From Aculops lycopersici (lineage: Eukaryota > Arthropoda > Arachnida > Trombidiformes > Eriophyidae): a stretch of 64,000 bases of DNA. The notes under the pieces are model-generated. The model saw only the letters and a list, made by a program, of their open reading frames with translations. It ran no database searches and had not been told where the DNA came from. The translations under genes were made by a program, and so were the position numbers. The DNA is taken from the NCBI GenBank assembly GCA_015350385.1, contig WNKI01000001.1, positions 6,481,410 through 6,545,409 of the forward strand. The letters are read 5' to 3'. Below, piece by piece: positions 21,370-32,264 of the stretch (positions are counted from its first letter, which is position 1; every line of letters begins with the position of its first letter).

Positions 21370-21716
21370 TCATCGCTTTGTTCTAGGGGGCGAGCCTTCG
21401 ATGAATCCAAAGTCGTTTCGTTTTTTGAAGGCGAAGACATTCAAGTATCTGGCGGTAAAGTCCGAGATGAATCTTGAGTAGAGTCTGTTGATTTTGAAAC
21501 TAATGTCTATATAGGGCATATGCTGTTGATTCACGTATGAGATGGTCAATGGCTCAGTGTCGGTCATATTAAGTATCTTCTTCTTATATCCAACTAATTG
21601 TGTCAAATTTTTGTAGTTTTGATAGGAGAGATGCATCACCTTTGCGGCGAGCCCTGATTGCCAGGAACCTGCCACAAATACGTGCCGGACATCATTGTGT
21701 CTGACAGTCATAAACT
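21370..21716 (-). pseudogene. Truncated second copy of the neighbouring secreted-protein domain
   Basis: The minus-strand open stretch of about 115 codons is bounded upstream by a TAG. Its start (NDVRHVFVAGSWQSGLA) and its MPYIDISFKINRLYSRF segment parallel the C-terminal part of the upstream secreted protein (VDIQFVFAGGLRSGVLF and FPYLSVDHNMDVRFLS) in the same order. Only about 160 bp separates it from that gene's stop, so the signal peptide and first two thirds are missing. It is either a decayed tandem copy or a last exon of the same gene encoding an internal repeat; the exact splice is unresolved. An ACTAG immediately upstream (ending at 21717) could be an acceptor. No function is suggested. 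Confidence 0.4.
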
Positions 21717-21873
21717 AGTGACCCTTTTCCAGACCCTCATCAACAAACTTCTGGTCTGAATCAAACTCCAGTGGATATAGAGGCGAGCGAGATTTTATCT
21801 TGATGGTTGTGTTTTAGAGATTCGAGTCCCTCTGATTTACATTACGCTGCTGAGAAATCGTACCCTTGTATTT

Positions 21874-22823
21874 TCATATAGAGTAACTCAGGAATCTAAC
21901 ATCCATGTTATGATCCACAGATAAGTAAGGAAACTTTTGACTATATATGCCAGTTAACCCACCAAACAATTTGATTCCGGGTGGAACGTAGGAAGGATCC
22001 TTGGGGATGTCGGCACATTCGACATTGTGAGCACTGAATAGCACTCCACTTCTTAGACCTCCAGCAAATACAAATTGAATGTCGACCAGGGATTCCGGAT
22101 AAGGATTATTGGCCAAAGAGTTGAGACGGTTAAAGAATTGTGACCTCTTCGTTGAAATATGAACCTCACCTGTGCACTTTAGTTCGAATCTACGCCAAAG
22201 AGTGTATCTTCTGAACTCGAAATAATATCCTTGATCCCATCTTGGTTCCTCATTATCAAACTTATGCAGGTTGTTGGCATCTAACAGTAATGAAATATTC
22301 TTTGTATCGACATTCTCTCGCAATGGGTAGATGAGAACGTTGTCAGTCTCATCAGTTAGGATTGCGGACCTCTTCTTGTACCTGATGGACGATCGACGTA
22401 CATTCTGAGCATCTGTATCCGGTGTGCACTCTCCATAACCCTTATACATGTGATCCGGGACTACATGGGACTTCGATGGCATACAGGCGATGAGAGGTAT
22501 ATATTCTGGCCAATCAATGGTTAAGTTCTGCTTGCAGTCGACTAGAGTCTCGAAGTGCGTGAGTTTGAAGTTGACAAATGAGTCTAAGTATGATTCCGAG
22601 CTTTCGGTTGAAATTTTGTAATAAGATCTACTAAGCGCAAACCTTTCTTTCGATTTGGATTCGTTGTAATGGTAGTTGAATTACCCGGCCCGAATTTGAA
22701 CGACCTTTGAGGCCCCTTTGCCTCGGACCAGTCGCTACAATGGCCATCCGATTGTTGATGACTTGATGATATCGACACGCAAAAAAGCGCTACGATGAGC
22801 AATACAGGGCTTGCCAGTCGCAT
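21874..22823 (-). CDS. Unrecognised secreted protein
   Basis: There are two exons, 22823-22685 and 22583-21874. The intron is 101 bp (GTAATT ... TTAG, phase 1), the size of the other short introns here, and it joins KFGP to DSFVNF. The product is 282 residues. The start at 22823 opens on a signal peptide (MRLASPVLLIVALFCVSISS). The mature protein has scattered cysteines (HCSDW, LVDCKQN, IACMPSK, GECTPD, LKCTGE, VECADI), several possible N-glycosylation sites, and an R/K-rich cleavage-like stretch (SIRYKKRSA). No known fold is evident, and there is no membrane segment after the signal, so a secreted or lumenal protein is likely. A shorter alternative intron of 38 bp would also keep the frame; I prefer the 101-bp one for its TTAG acceptor. 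Confidence 0.55.
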
Positions 22824-23757
22824 GGCTACTAGTTGCTGTTCCTGGCGGAAGGATGGCCAATTTTGTGTATTGTTGAGTTGGGGGCCTTTTTTAATAGAAA
22901 TTTGGGCTTTCAGATGTGGCAATAGTTTGAAGTGAATCTAAAACTACACCTTCGGATGATGGAGTGGGAATGATGGGTTAGCTATGATCGTCAGACAAAT
23001 TTATAATCCCCACCTGAACGTTTTTCAGGGCGGTGATTGGGTTGAAACACTTTCTGCCAATTGACGTCGTGATGTCGACCGAAGGAACATATTAGAGGTG
23101 AAAGGCGACAGTCAGAGTTTCTATTTCTGCTGTACTTGACAATTTTGAGCCATAAATATTGCAAATATTGTCCTAAGTGGCTACCCAATAGAGCAGGTGA
23201 CTCATGGTCAAATTAATCAAGTCATGTATCAGATTGATCAGATTTTCATAACAGAATGACTTGTAGCCACTGACGCCATGCGATGCTCTACCTACGTCAC
23301 GATGTTCAAACACAGTTCACCAATGTTTTTCGCAGAAGCTGCGACAGCAACAGCAGCAACACTGACGACGGTCAAAATCTTGTAAAGATTCGCAAATTCA
23401 GCCACTATTTTCCCCTATTTCCTTTCCCAAATTGTCTCCCAATATTATTACTATCACCTTCACCATATACCTATGCATTATTTCCACAACTATTAACTAC
23501 TATTATACGGTGTTGCAATATATTGACTTACACTGAATCTCGTTGTTCTTTCTATCGAGCTTTCCAAACTCTGGTAATCATCAAAAACTTGATAGCTGGT
23601 GAAGGTATCTTTCTGAACATCAATGATAATTCCTAGTGGACATCACGGTGAGAGTAACCAACTATTGCTTGTGGCACCTGGTAGCCGACGTCATTGAATT
23701 GTGCAATCATAGAACCAATTCACCTCATAATCAAGAGATATCCCATACTAAAAGGCA
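22824..23757. other. Intergenic spacer between divergent genes
   Basis: The spacer lies between the unknown secreted gene (-) and EDEM (+). ORFs on either strand (for example 23283-23636) are pyrimidine-rich, without domains. No repeats or RNA genes were recognised. It probably contains both promoters. Confidence 0.45.
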
Positions 23758-26100
23758 ATGTGCGAACCAGAAACTCAGAGTCCACAAGTGGATAAGATGG
23801 AGGCAATGAAAGTTAGTGCAAGTGCAATAGAGACAACTTACAAATTAAAAAAGCAAGTGATCCCCTACAAATTTAACACCTCTATTGTTAACGCTCAACA
23901 GAAACACAAATTCATAACAAATTCTATCCTGTTACTTGTTATCGTTGAAAGCTTATTCCTCTTTATTAACTTAAGCCAAAATAACAGCAACAAATTCCAT
24001 GAACTACTACATTCACCTCGGGGCCATCATCTACTAATTGACTCCAGCCCCATCGGAGATCCTAGCCAGAGTTTGAATCATGGCCACGCGAAGCCTAGAT
24101 CTTATTTTAGTTTTATTCAACGAGTTGATGCCTTTGAAGAGACAGAGAGGCTGAAATTAAAAAACGAGGCCAAACAAATGTTTTATCATGCCTACCAATC
24201 CTACTTGAACACATATCCAGCCGACGAGATCCTTCCAATCTCATGCCAAGGAAGATTTAGGCAAAACGAGGACTCAAATGATATCGACGACTCAATAGGC
24301 AACTTTTCTCTCACTTTAGTGGACTCACTGGATACGCTCGTCATGATGGGCGATATCCCTGAATTCGATGTTGCTCTCAAGAGGATAATCAATGATCTCA
24401 ACTTTGATATGAACATTGTGGTTTCAGTTTTCGAGACAAACATTCGAATGCTTGGTGGATTACTCAGTGCTCACATCCTTGCAAAGTCAATCCAGAATCA
24501 AACCGATCATAGTATTAGACACGTAGACTCGGCCTCAAGACATACATTAGACTGGTATGATTCCGAGTTGCTGGATCTAGCTGAAAATTTAGGGCGACGC
24601 TTACTACCGGCCTTCGATTCTAAAACAGGTATCCCATACTCACGTGTTAATCTAAAACACGGAATGGAATCAAATGAGCTGCGCTCGAGTCAAGAAACTT
24701 GCACCGCATGTGCTGGCTCTTTGATATTAGAATTTGCCACTCTCAGTCGATTAACAGGTGATCCAGTTTTTGAGGATAAGGCGAGGGGAGCCCTTGACTC
24801 ATTATGGGATAGAAGGCATCGAGGCACTGATCTTATGGGAACAGTTTTGAACGTAGAGACAGGCGAATGGGTTAGGCGGGAATCTGGAGTTGGTGCAGGT
24901 TCGGATAGTTACTATGAGTATTTAATGAAGGCATACATTCTACTTGGCGATACAACCTACCTGGATCGATTCAACAAACACTATTCCAGTGTGATGCAAT
25001 ACATCTCACGAGGTCCATTTCTGATAGATGTCCATATGCATCGGCCGAACAAGCTAGCCAAGGGATTCATGGATGCCCTCTCAGCCTTCTGGCCAGGATT
25101 GCAAGTTTTGAAGGGAGATCTCAAGGCTGCAATATCGACACATGCCATGTTTAATGAAGTTATTAGGAAACACAGTTACCTACCAGAAGCTTTCACAACC
25201 GATCTACAAGTCTATTGGGCCAACCATCAGATGCGCCCCGAGTTTCTAGAGTCCACCTACTTCCTTCATCGTGCAACAAACGATGACTACTACCTCGAGA
25301 TTGGCAAGGATGCGCTCAATAAACTTCAAGATCTCAAAGTAGATTGCGGATTTGCCGGCTTAAAGGACGTTAGGACTGGCGTCCATGATGATAGGATGTC
25401 ATCGTTTGTGTTAGCTGAAACGCTTAAATATTTATATCTGTTATTCAGCCATGATAACGAGACACACATTGACCTAGATAGATTCATTTTTTCCACTGAG
25501 GGCCACTTCCTCCCAATCGATCTGAGTCTGATGAAGCCAAATTTGATCGAAAAACGCGATATGAATCTTGACCACGACTTGAACGACCTAGAACTCGAAA
25601 ATCCAAACGAGGACTTTTCAAGGGATTCAGAAGAGGAAATCAAGGAGAAGAAAATGAGACAGACACGATTGGCTATAGCTCGTTTGTTGATTAAGATGAG
25701 TACCAAGTTTAATCAAGATAAAACTGTTACAAGTTGGAATTACTTTGAAAACGCGTGTCCATCTCTGGAGATTCAAGATATGCGAAATGATGGCAGGTAT
25801 CATCCGTTTCTCAATAGAAGACTAGACGGAACAGATATCTTATCGAGTTCCAATTTGGTGGATAGTGAATCGGGTGTTAGCTACAGGAATCTAGTGGAGA
25901 GTGTTCGCCATTTCACATCAACCGATCCGGACTACCAGAAGTTAGCAGGCTCTCTCGGCATCTCACTCAAGGTCTTGCCAAGCGGACTTGTTAGACTAAT
26001 GTTCGACGGGATGCCATCGTCTTTAGCGAGTGAACTCCAATTTGGAGAAACAAATGCCGTCCAATTGAAGGAAGATGATGGCATTTGTATGATGTCTTAA
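23758..26100 (+). CDS. EDEM1: ER degradation-enhancing alpha-mannosidase-like protein (GH47, EDEM1-type)
   Basis: EDEM proteins trim mannose from N-glycans of misfolded glycoproteins in the ER and hand them to the ERAD machinery. This is a single exon of 780 residues. A type II membrane anchor lies at about residues 53-72 (ITNSILLLVIVESLFLFINL), which is the EDEM1 layout. The GH47 (alpha/alpha)7 barrel runs from about 120 to 585. Conserved elements are FYHAYQSYL, LVDSLDTLVMMG, SVFETNIRMLGGLLSAH (E226), GVGAGSDSYYEYLMKAYILL (D383 and E387), FLESTYFLHRAT (E498), and FSTEGH (T580, the calcium-binding Thr). All expected catalytic acids are present. An acidic/Lys-rich linker and a C-terminal region of about 190 residues follow. 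Vertebrate EDEM1 is about 650 residues. EDEM1 is preferred over EDEM2/3 because of the anchor and the absence of a PA domain. Confidence 0.92.
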   Translation: MCEPETQSPQVDKMEAMKVSASAIETTYKLKKQVIPYKFNTSIVNAQQKHKFITNSILLLVIVESLFLFINLSQNNSNKFHELLHSPRGHHLLIDSSPIGDPSQSLNHGHAKPRSYFSFIQRVDAFEETERLKLKNEAKQMFYHAYQSYLNTYPADEILPISCQGRFRQNEDSNDIDDSIGNFSLTLVDSLDTLVMMGDIPEFDVALKRIINDLNFDMNIVVSVFETNIRMLGGLLSAHILAKSIQNQTDHSIRHVDSASRHTLDWYDSELLDLAENLGRRLLPAFDSKTGIPYSRVNLKHGMESNELRSSQETCTACAGSLILEFATLSRLTGDPVFEDKARGALDSLWDRRHRGTDLMGTVLNVETGEWVRRESGVGAGSDSYYEYLMKAYILLGDTTYLDRFNKHYSSVMQYISRGPFLIDVHMHRPNKLAKGFMDALSAFWPGLQVLKGDLKAAISTHAMFNEVIRKHSYLPEAFTTDLQVYWANHQMRPEFLESTYFLHRATNDDYYLEIGKDALNKLQDLKVDCGFAGLKDVRTGVHDDRMSSFVLAETLKYLYLLFSHDNETHIDLDRFIFSTEGHFLPIDLSLMKPNLIEKRDMNLDHDLNDLELENPNEDFSRDSEEEIKEKKMRQTRLAIARLLIKMSTKFNQDKTVTSWNYFENACPSLEIQDMRNDGRYHPFLNRRLDGTDILSSSNLVDSESGVSYRNLVESVRHFTSTDPDYQKLAGSLGISLKVLPSGLVRLMFDGMPSSLASELQFGETNAVQLKEDDGICMMS

Positions 26101-26403
26101 GCTACATTTCATCTCACATGGACATACTTTGATATTAACTAGGCGACTAGAATTGTGATTATTGTCGAGATAATTTATTTAAAAAAGTTTTGCAATTGAC
26201 GATGGATTCAGTGACCGATATGATTACCAGTAGTAGTAGTAGTAGAAGTTTTGTTTTCGCTTGTTATTGTGTTCAGCTGACTAGTCTTGGTTTGTTTAAA
26301 ATAGTATGAGGAGAGCTATTAGGAGATTCTTCCAACTCCACCTTCTGTAATATTATATAAGTCTATGTAAGATTATATGCTGACGATAATAATATCGATG
26401 CTT
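26101..26403. other. Convergent 3' spacer between EDEM and DPP genes
   Basis: This 300-bp spacer contains an AGT triplet run at about 26229-26247 and AT-rich sequence. It must hold both 3' UTRs. Confidence 0.5.
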
Positions 26404-29400
26404 CTAGTAGACCATATCGAAGCATTCGGCGAAGAAGTTGCTCAGCGTTAGACCTAAATGCAACTTGTCGGCCTTATTGTGAATTCCATGATCTTGGTCG
26501 GGGTAAATTCTTGATTCAAAGAGAACATTCCGGTGTATTAATGACTTCATTAGCATGATCGATTGTTGGAAGTGAACATTATCATCGGCAGTTCCGTGAA
26601 TGAGCAGAAATCGCTTCCGGTCAATGTTGCCAATTTGCTCCAACAGTGAGGCTCTACGGTATCGTTCATTGAGATTCAGTGATAGGCTTGTTCCGAAAAC
26701 TTGAGATGGATTCGATCTTGCATCAGCTAGTAATGATGATGAGGAGGAAGAGGATTCGGTGGTTGTTTCTGCCAATGAGCTTTGGTTCATTGAAAACCAC
26801 TTGCTGTCAGATCTGGCGAAAGCTGGCTGCGCTTGCGATTGAAGTTGATTCGATCCCGACACCTTATCCGGTGGACTTCCTTGATTTAAACTTGCGCTTC
26901 TTGGCGAGGATGACATTGAGTGATCGCCATTCTCATTGTGATCATACTGCTCGTTTAAATATGGACTTGACATATAGCGTTCAGTGTAGGCAGTATCATA
27001 GAAGATCCAATTTGTAACTGGAGCAACGGAAGCGGCGCAGTCAAAGACTCCTTGTAGCGAGGGCATTGGTGGCATTGTTGCCGAGACTCTCGGTTGGTTG
27101 TTGTGGTTCATGTGATGATGGCGCAATAGTACATCGTTCAACGAGACTGTTTGGTTGAGAGGTAATTTCATATCGCGCACTTGCGCCTCGAACTGTCTCA
27201 GTGCCTGAGCGTTACTTTGAGCCAGGGCATTCGCCGCGGCATAGCCGCCATAACTCCAACCCCAAATGGCCATTTTGTTCGGATCAATAAAAGTCAGCTG
27301 CTTGGCCAGACTATCGGCAGTGCTAATTTGGTCCTGAATTTCCACGGTGCCAAGCTTGTGATACAACTCAAACAAGCGCTTGGATCCCTCAAACCCGCTA
27401 CCACGGCCATCAATCATGGCGTAAGCGGTGTGCCGTTGGCTTGCCATGTAGTGGCCAAAGTGGATATTGAACCGGTAGTCGACCCTCTGGCTACCTGGTC
27501 CTCCATAGACATCTACAATCATGGGATATTGTTGGCCTGCATTCAGTTGTCTCGTGTACTCGTCTATTGACTTGCGCGTAAAGTAAGCGTGAATCGGTCT
27601 CTCTAGACCGTTGAGATTCTTTGCGGCTGCGTTTCGGCGAGATCTTGGGTTTGTTATTGTTGTAGCGCCACCACCAGTTGGAGTTACACGGAAGCTCGTC
27701 ATGGGACCGAGTTGAGGCGGGAGTAGTAGAAGTACATTGGCCGAGTAGTTAGTATTTGCAATGGGAACCTTTAAGCGCATGGTCAATGGCATCACCTTTT
27801 GCTGCATTAGCTTATCTCTTAGCGCTCGATTATCCTCGATGACCCACAATAGACTTGGATCTCCAACTGCTGATTGTTGTTTAGGCGTTAGCTTGAACTT
27901 ATCATCAGTACAATCGCTAGGCGACTCTATTAGTTCTTGCTTTTGTTGCTGCAGTTGATCCTCTTGCCGGCTGGCAGATTTGGAGGAAGTGAGAATATTA
28001 GCAAAACTTGGTGATTGGGGCAGGTTTTCAACACTCTTCGAGATCTCGACATTAGGACCAAACACCGAGCCTTTGCCACTTCCGCTCGGGAGACCGCCGC
28101 TGCTACCGCCGCTAACAATCGCCGAGCTAATCGGTGGATTGGACCCGCGAATCGAGGGATTGTCTAGTGAATCGGAAGTCGTAGCGGAAGCGGAGACGAC
28201 TCTAGCGACATCAGATTTGGCTTGCGAATGGCCTAAGTTCAAGCTTTCGAGCGACTCGACGGTAGTTCTTAGTTCGGTTCTTGGAATTCCCGGGCCAGCA
28301 CATTCGAAGATGTAAAACTGAGCCGACTGGCTCATGTCGACATAGTTGAATAGACACTCTTCCGGGTACAGGTTGCAGGTGAGACAGGTTGATGGTGGCG
28401 GTGGTGGTTGACTGATGATGGAATTATTGTCGCTGGTATCTATCTCCGGATTAACCAATAGACTTGCCGAATAAAATTGCCTTTGGCCTGAGTCACCCTC
28501 AACGGTGGACAGGTAATATACCAGCGATCTTCGCTTGTCTACGCCCTTGATGCTTGTCACTTCCTTCCGGCCACTTGTTAGGAAGATGTACTCGTCTTGT
28601 TTATCTATGGAAACTCTAGCTACGTGCTTGAAGTTGCCCACATCCTCGCCCTCAAACTTGGGAATTAAGGTTAGATAATACTTCTCGTTGTAGGGAATCA
28701 AATCGTCTGCAAACTCCAACCAACCGCCCGGAGCTGACATATGCAAGTTTTTCTCACAATTCCAATCATTTCTCTGGGAGCAGATCAAAATATGCGAGTT
28801 GTTCTGGTCACGATTGAGCCAAATTAAGGCCAATTTGTCTTCGGTTAGCCAATTGATGCGATATATATAATGCTGCTGCCTGGCCAAATCCTCAGGCAAT
28901 CTCAATTTTACATCCCTAAAAGTCTTGGAGTTTTTCTCGAGTATATGAATGGAGACTCGCGGATTTACCCGGCCAGATTTGGGGTAACGGATTTGTTGGA
29001 CTTTGGGGATAATTTGATCGCTATTGCCATAAATTGAAAATGGCATCAGTGATACTAGCGAGTCATTGAATGACATGTAAGCGATATGATTTCCACTTGG
29101 TGATGGGCGTAAAGCTGGCGAGTCGCCGAGTATCTCCTCCTCGTAGAGCCAATCCGGAACTCCGTTGAAAATCTCATTGGTCTTGCCGGTGAAAGTAACC
29201 TTTTTTGGCGAATTGGTTGTCTTGCTGATATTTACATTCATGTTCACATTAACTCCAATCGGCGAGTCCGACGAGATGTCAGTCATGAGGTAAATGTCGT
29301 TGTTTTGAACCATAATCAAAGAGTCAATTTGATCACCACTGTCATCTAATCGACTATACCAGTTGACCAGCTGGAAGCGTCGAAACTCTTCGTCAAAATC

Positions 29401-30271
29401 GCCGCCGTCCAGGTAGGAATTCAAATATAAACCTTCATCACCCAAAGACGAAGATTGGAGAGATGATCGAAGTGGTTGAGTGCTCAACATTGAGATCAAG
29501 TCTAGCTCAATGTCGTAGATGTAATAGCGAGCAGAGAATGTGTGGCGAAATTGGCGCTTCTTTCTGGTCCAAATCAACAGGTAGCGCTTGCTTGGCGATA
29601 CCTTGTACCCCTGATAACCGGTTGCAGCGAGAAGACTTGAGTTGGCCACCAGAGTTCTAACCTTTGGCTTCAATAGCGATGGAATCGGTCGGCTGCTGGT
29701 GTTTGGTCTTCGGGGAGCATACAATAGATCAGGTTGTTCATTGATTTTGGTTGAGTTTTGAAGCTGAGCTGAATTAGAATCTGCTTGAGTCTTAGTGTCG
29801 CTATCCTTTCCTGGATCCAAAAAAGGCATTTGCATTATATTTATATTCTTGGCATCCTCAAATAGCAACTCGTCCACTAGCATCCTTCTGGATGAAGACT
29901 CTTGTATTCCATTTGATTCTAACTGCCTGATCCATTGGTATTGAAAATCCAATGGACTCAACTCGCCCAAAAGCGACTCCTCCAATGTGATGGCCTCGCG
30001 GGGTACATTGTTTTTTGGTGGAAAGTTTGTGATCTCCGGATTGATGATTACAATGGCGACAACAATAATCGACGAGATAAGTAATAGGACAACAATACTA
30101 AGTAGAGCGCTTAGAAAATTTTTGCCCTTCGAGTTGGACTCACTAATCGTGAGTTCCTGGGGAATGAAGTTGGTTGGATAGAGTTAGTAAATTTGTTTAG
30201 CTTAAATAGTATAGAATATTCTAAATGATTATTATAACTAAAAAACTCACAGATTTACGGAACTTGACCAT
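26404..30271 (-). CDS. Dipeptidyl peptidase 4-like type II membrane serine peptidase
   Basis: This is a prolyl dipeptidyl peptidase of family S9B, cutting X-Pro/X-Ala dipeptides from peptide hormones at the cell surface. There are two exons: 30271-30251 (MVKFRKS, the cytoplasmic start) and 30156-26404. They are joined in phase 0 across a 94-bp GTGAGT...CAG intron, for a total of 1,257 residues. The membrane anchor is LLSIVVLLLISSIIVVAIVII at about residues 25-45. The beta-propeller carries the substrate N-terminus-binding PDWLYEEEIL motif at about 340-350, keeping the double Glu. The hydrolase domain has GWSYGGYAAA (Ser about 974), HGTADDNVH (Asp) and DQDHGI (His), so the triad is intact, unlike DPP6/DPP10. 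The protein is about 490 residues longer than DPP4. The extra length comes from Ser/Gln/Asn-rich insertions before the hydrolase domain and, unusually, between the nucleophile Ser and the Asp/His of the triad. Confidence 0.93.
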
Positions 30272-30776
30272 CTTAAATGGAATAAAATTTTCAATCAAAT
30301 GGTGATATGATATAAATGTTAATAAAAGTTGATTGGTAAACTCTTTGGTTTCAGGCTGACCACTACTCTAATGGTAAAATACGAGCGAATGCAAAAAGCC
30401 AAAACAAACAAAAGCATACACAAACACACGCGTTCCTTGATTACCAAAACCAGATTCTGCTTGTTGCTTGCTAATTTCGGTTTAGTCTAGAAGGCGCTAC
30501 CTCTCCTCTTGATGAGCAATGAAAAGTTGACGACTTGTTAGTGCTTCCAACTGTCCAATTCAATTTATACCCATGGCTTGGGTGTCACATCGATTGATCC
30601 AATGTGACAGGTGGTCATTACTCTGCTTGCTCGTAGCTAATCATGAGTTGGTCATTGAAGTCAAAGAGCGGTAACGGTAACACACAGTGGCCAACAAATT
30701 GAGATTGCTGCATCACACTGGAGTGCACAAAACTAATTATTGCTACCTCGCGTATTGGCCTACCGGACCACCAATC

Positions 30777-30796
30777 GACTGACTGACTGACTGACT
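30777..30796. repeat. (GACT)5 microsatellite
   Basis: Five perfect tandem copies of GACT. Confidence 0.9.
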
Positions 30797-31847
30797 CAAC
30801 GATCACCACCATGGCGACAACTCATTACCGCTCGCAATGGGAATCGATCTATTTATGAATCGATAGCTGGCCACTCAAAAGGCCAGCGGAACTAACTCAA
30901 GTTATTGTGTATCCCAGTTAGCCACCGCCTACGTGCCTCTCGTCGATCAATTGAATTGAGGCTATTGATGGTGATTGTTGTGCCTATGCTCGTGTTGGCC
31001 AACGAGAATTCAATCAATTCAATGGAGAGCTCGATTCTCGCTATAATTGGCAAAAAGAGCAGGGAAGCGTGACATTCGATTGCTACTCCCATTTCGCGCG
31101 GACTAGTAAAGCTGCCACTACACTTCCTCTCTCTCTCTTTTGTGTGGTTTCAATGCCCTCGAAGCTCTTAATTGATAGCTGGTCATCTCATTCCACCATC
31201 TCCCGTTTCACGTTTAATTCCATCTTATTGGCGAGTTAATCAATCTCACCAATAGTAGTGAGCTCAAAATGGTCAAGCGTAAAGGCGGCGAGCGGAACTC
31301 GCTTTCTCGCGATGGTTCTCAGAATGTATCTTGGCATCAATTACAGCTTAGCATGAATTAGAGTCCATGCCGATTGATTGAGTGGCTGCATGTACCCGTC
31401 GTTGGTTCAACCTATGGATTCATGGAATCCATTCTAAAATGAGTCAGTCGCGACATTTTTTCGAGTGCCACGCAGGTGAGTTGCTCTTCCATCCCTCGCA
31501 CTGAGGCGCCGAGAGGGGACCCACTTGGGGCTGCCTCTCACTTGGCTGCTCTGGTTCAACCCAAGAGGCAAATGGAAGTCGAGAGAGCAAACACAAGCCA
31601 CATTGCGTTCACCGATTTCCTGTCCACTTGATTGGCCGCTTCCGGTCGACGCAATCTCATCCGAATGCGAGGAAGTCGGCGGCAGGTGGCGGCGGCCGTG
31701 GTTGTGGTGGTCGCGTGGCGAGGGAGTTTATCATTATTTTGACCAGCGAATAGCCATAGCCTTCGTCACCAACTTTGTAGCTTGTCTATGGCAAGGGTTT
31801 TTCTCATTGAGCGAGAGAGCAAGCAAGTGAGCGACTAGTGGTGATAG

Positions 31848-31868
31848 TGGTGGTGGTGGTGGTGGTGG
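31848..31868. repeat. (GGT)7 microsatellite
   Basis: Uninterrupted GGT triplets. Confidence 0.9.
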
Positions 31869-32228
31869 GCAAACAAGAGAAACGTTAGAGTGGCGACGAC
31901 AGCGTTAGAGTGAAGCACCGCCTCTCGCTCCTCTGCTTGTCAAGTTGTTGGCGCTCCAAATAGAGGTGACAACGGCGGCGGCGGTGGCAACACCACCGTC
32001 TCACCACCAATAGCACTAGCTTCAGAGGCCACATAGACCAACTTGGTTTTGATTATTATTCGCTTTCGCCACTCTCTCGCTCTCTCCTTCCCCCTCCTTC
32101 GATCTAATGGCCGAGATCAGCGGCGCGAGTTGAGGCTTTTTGCGCGAGTCAATATGAGCAACCAACAACGAGCCACCTAACCTACCACCACATAATGACT
32201 CGCCTCTAGCCTAGATAAGTGATAACTT

Positions 32229-32230
<2 letters not shown>

Positions 32231-32259
<29 letters not shown>
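32231..32259. repeat. (CT)n microsatellite
   Basis: About 14 dinucleotide units, uninterrupted. Confidence 0.9.

Positions 32260-32264
<5 letters not shown>

Noticed and set aside
22647..22684. Alternative 38-bp intron in the unknown secreted gene
   Set aside because: It also restores the frame, but it is far shorter than the other introns here and has a weaker AAAG acceptor than the 101-bp choice.
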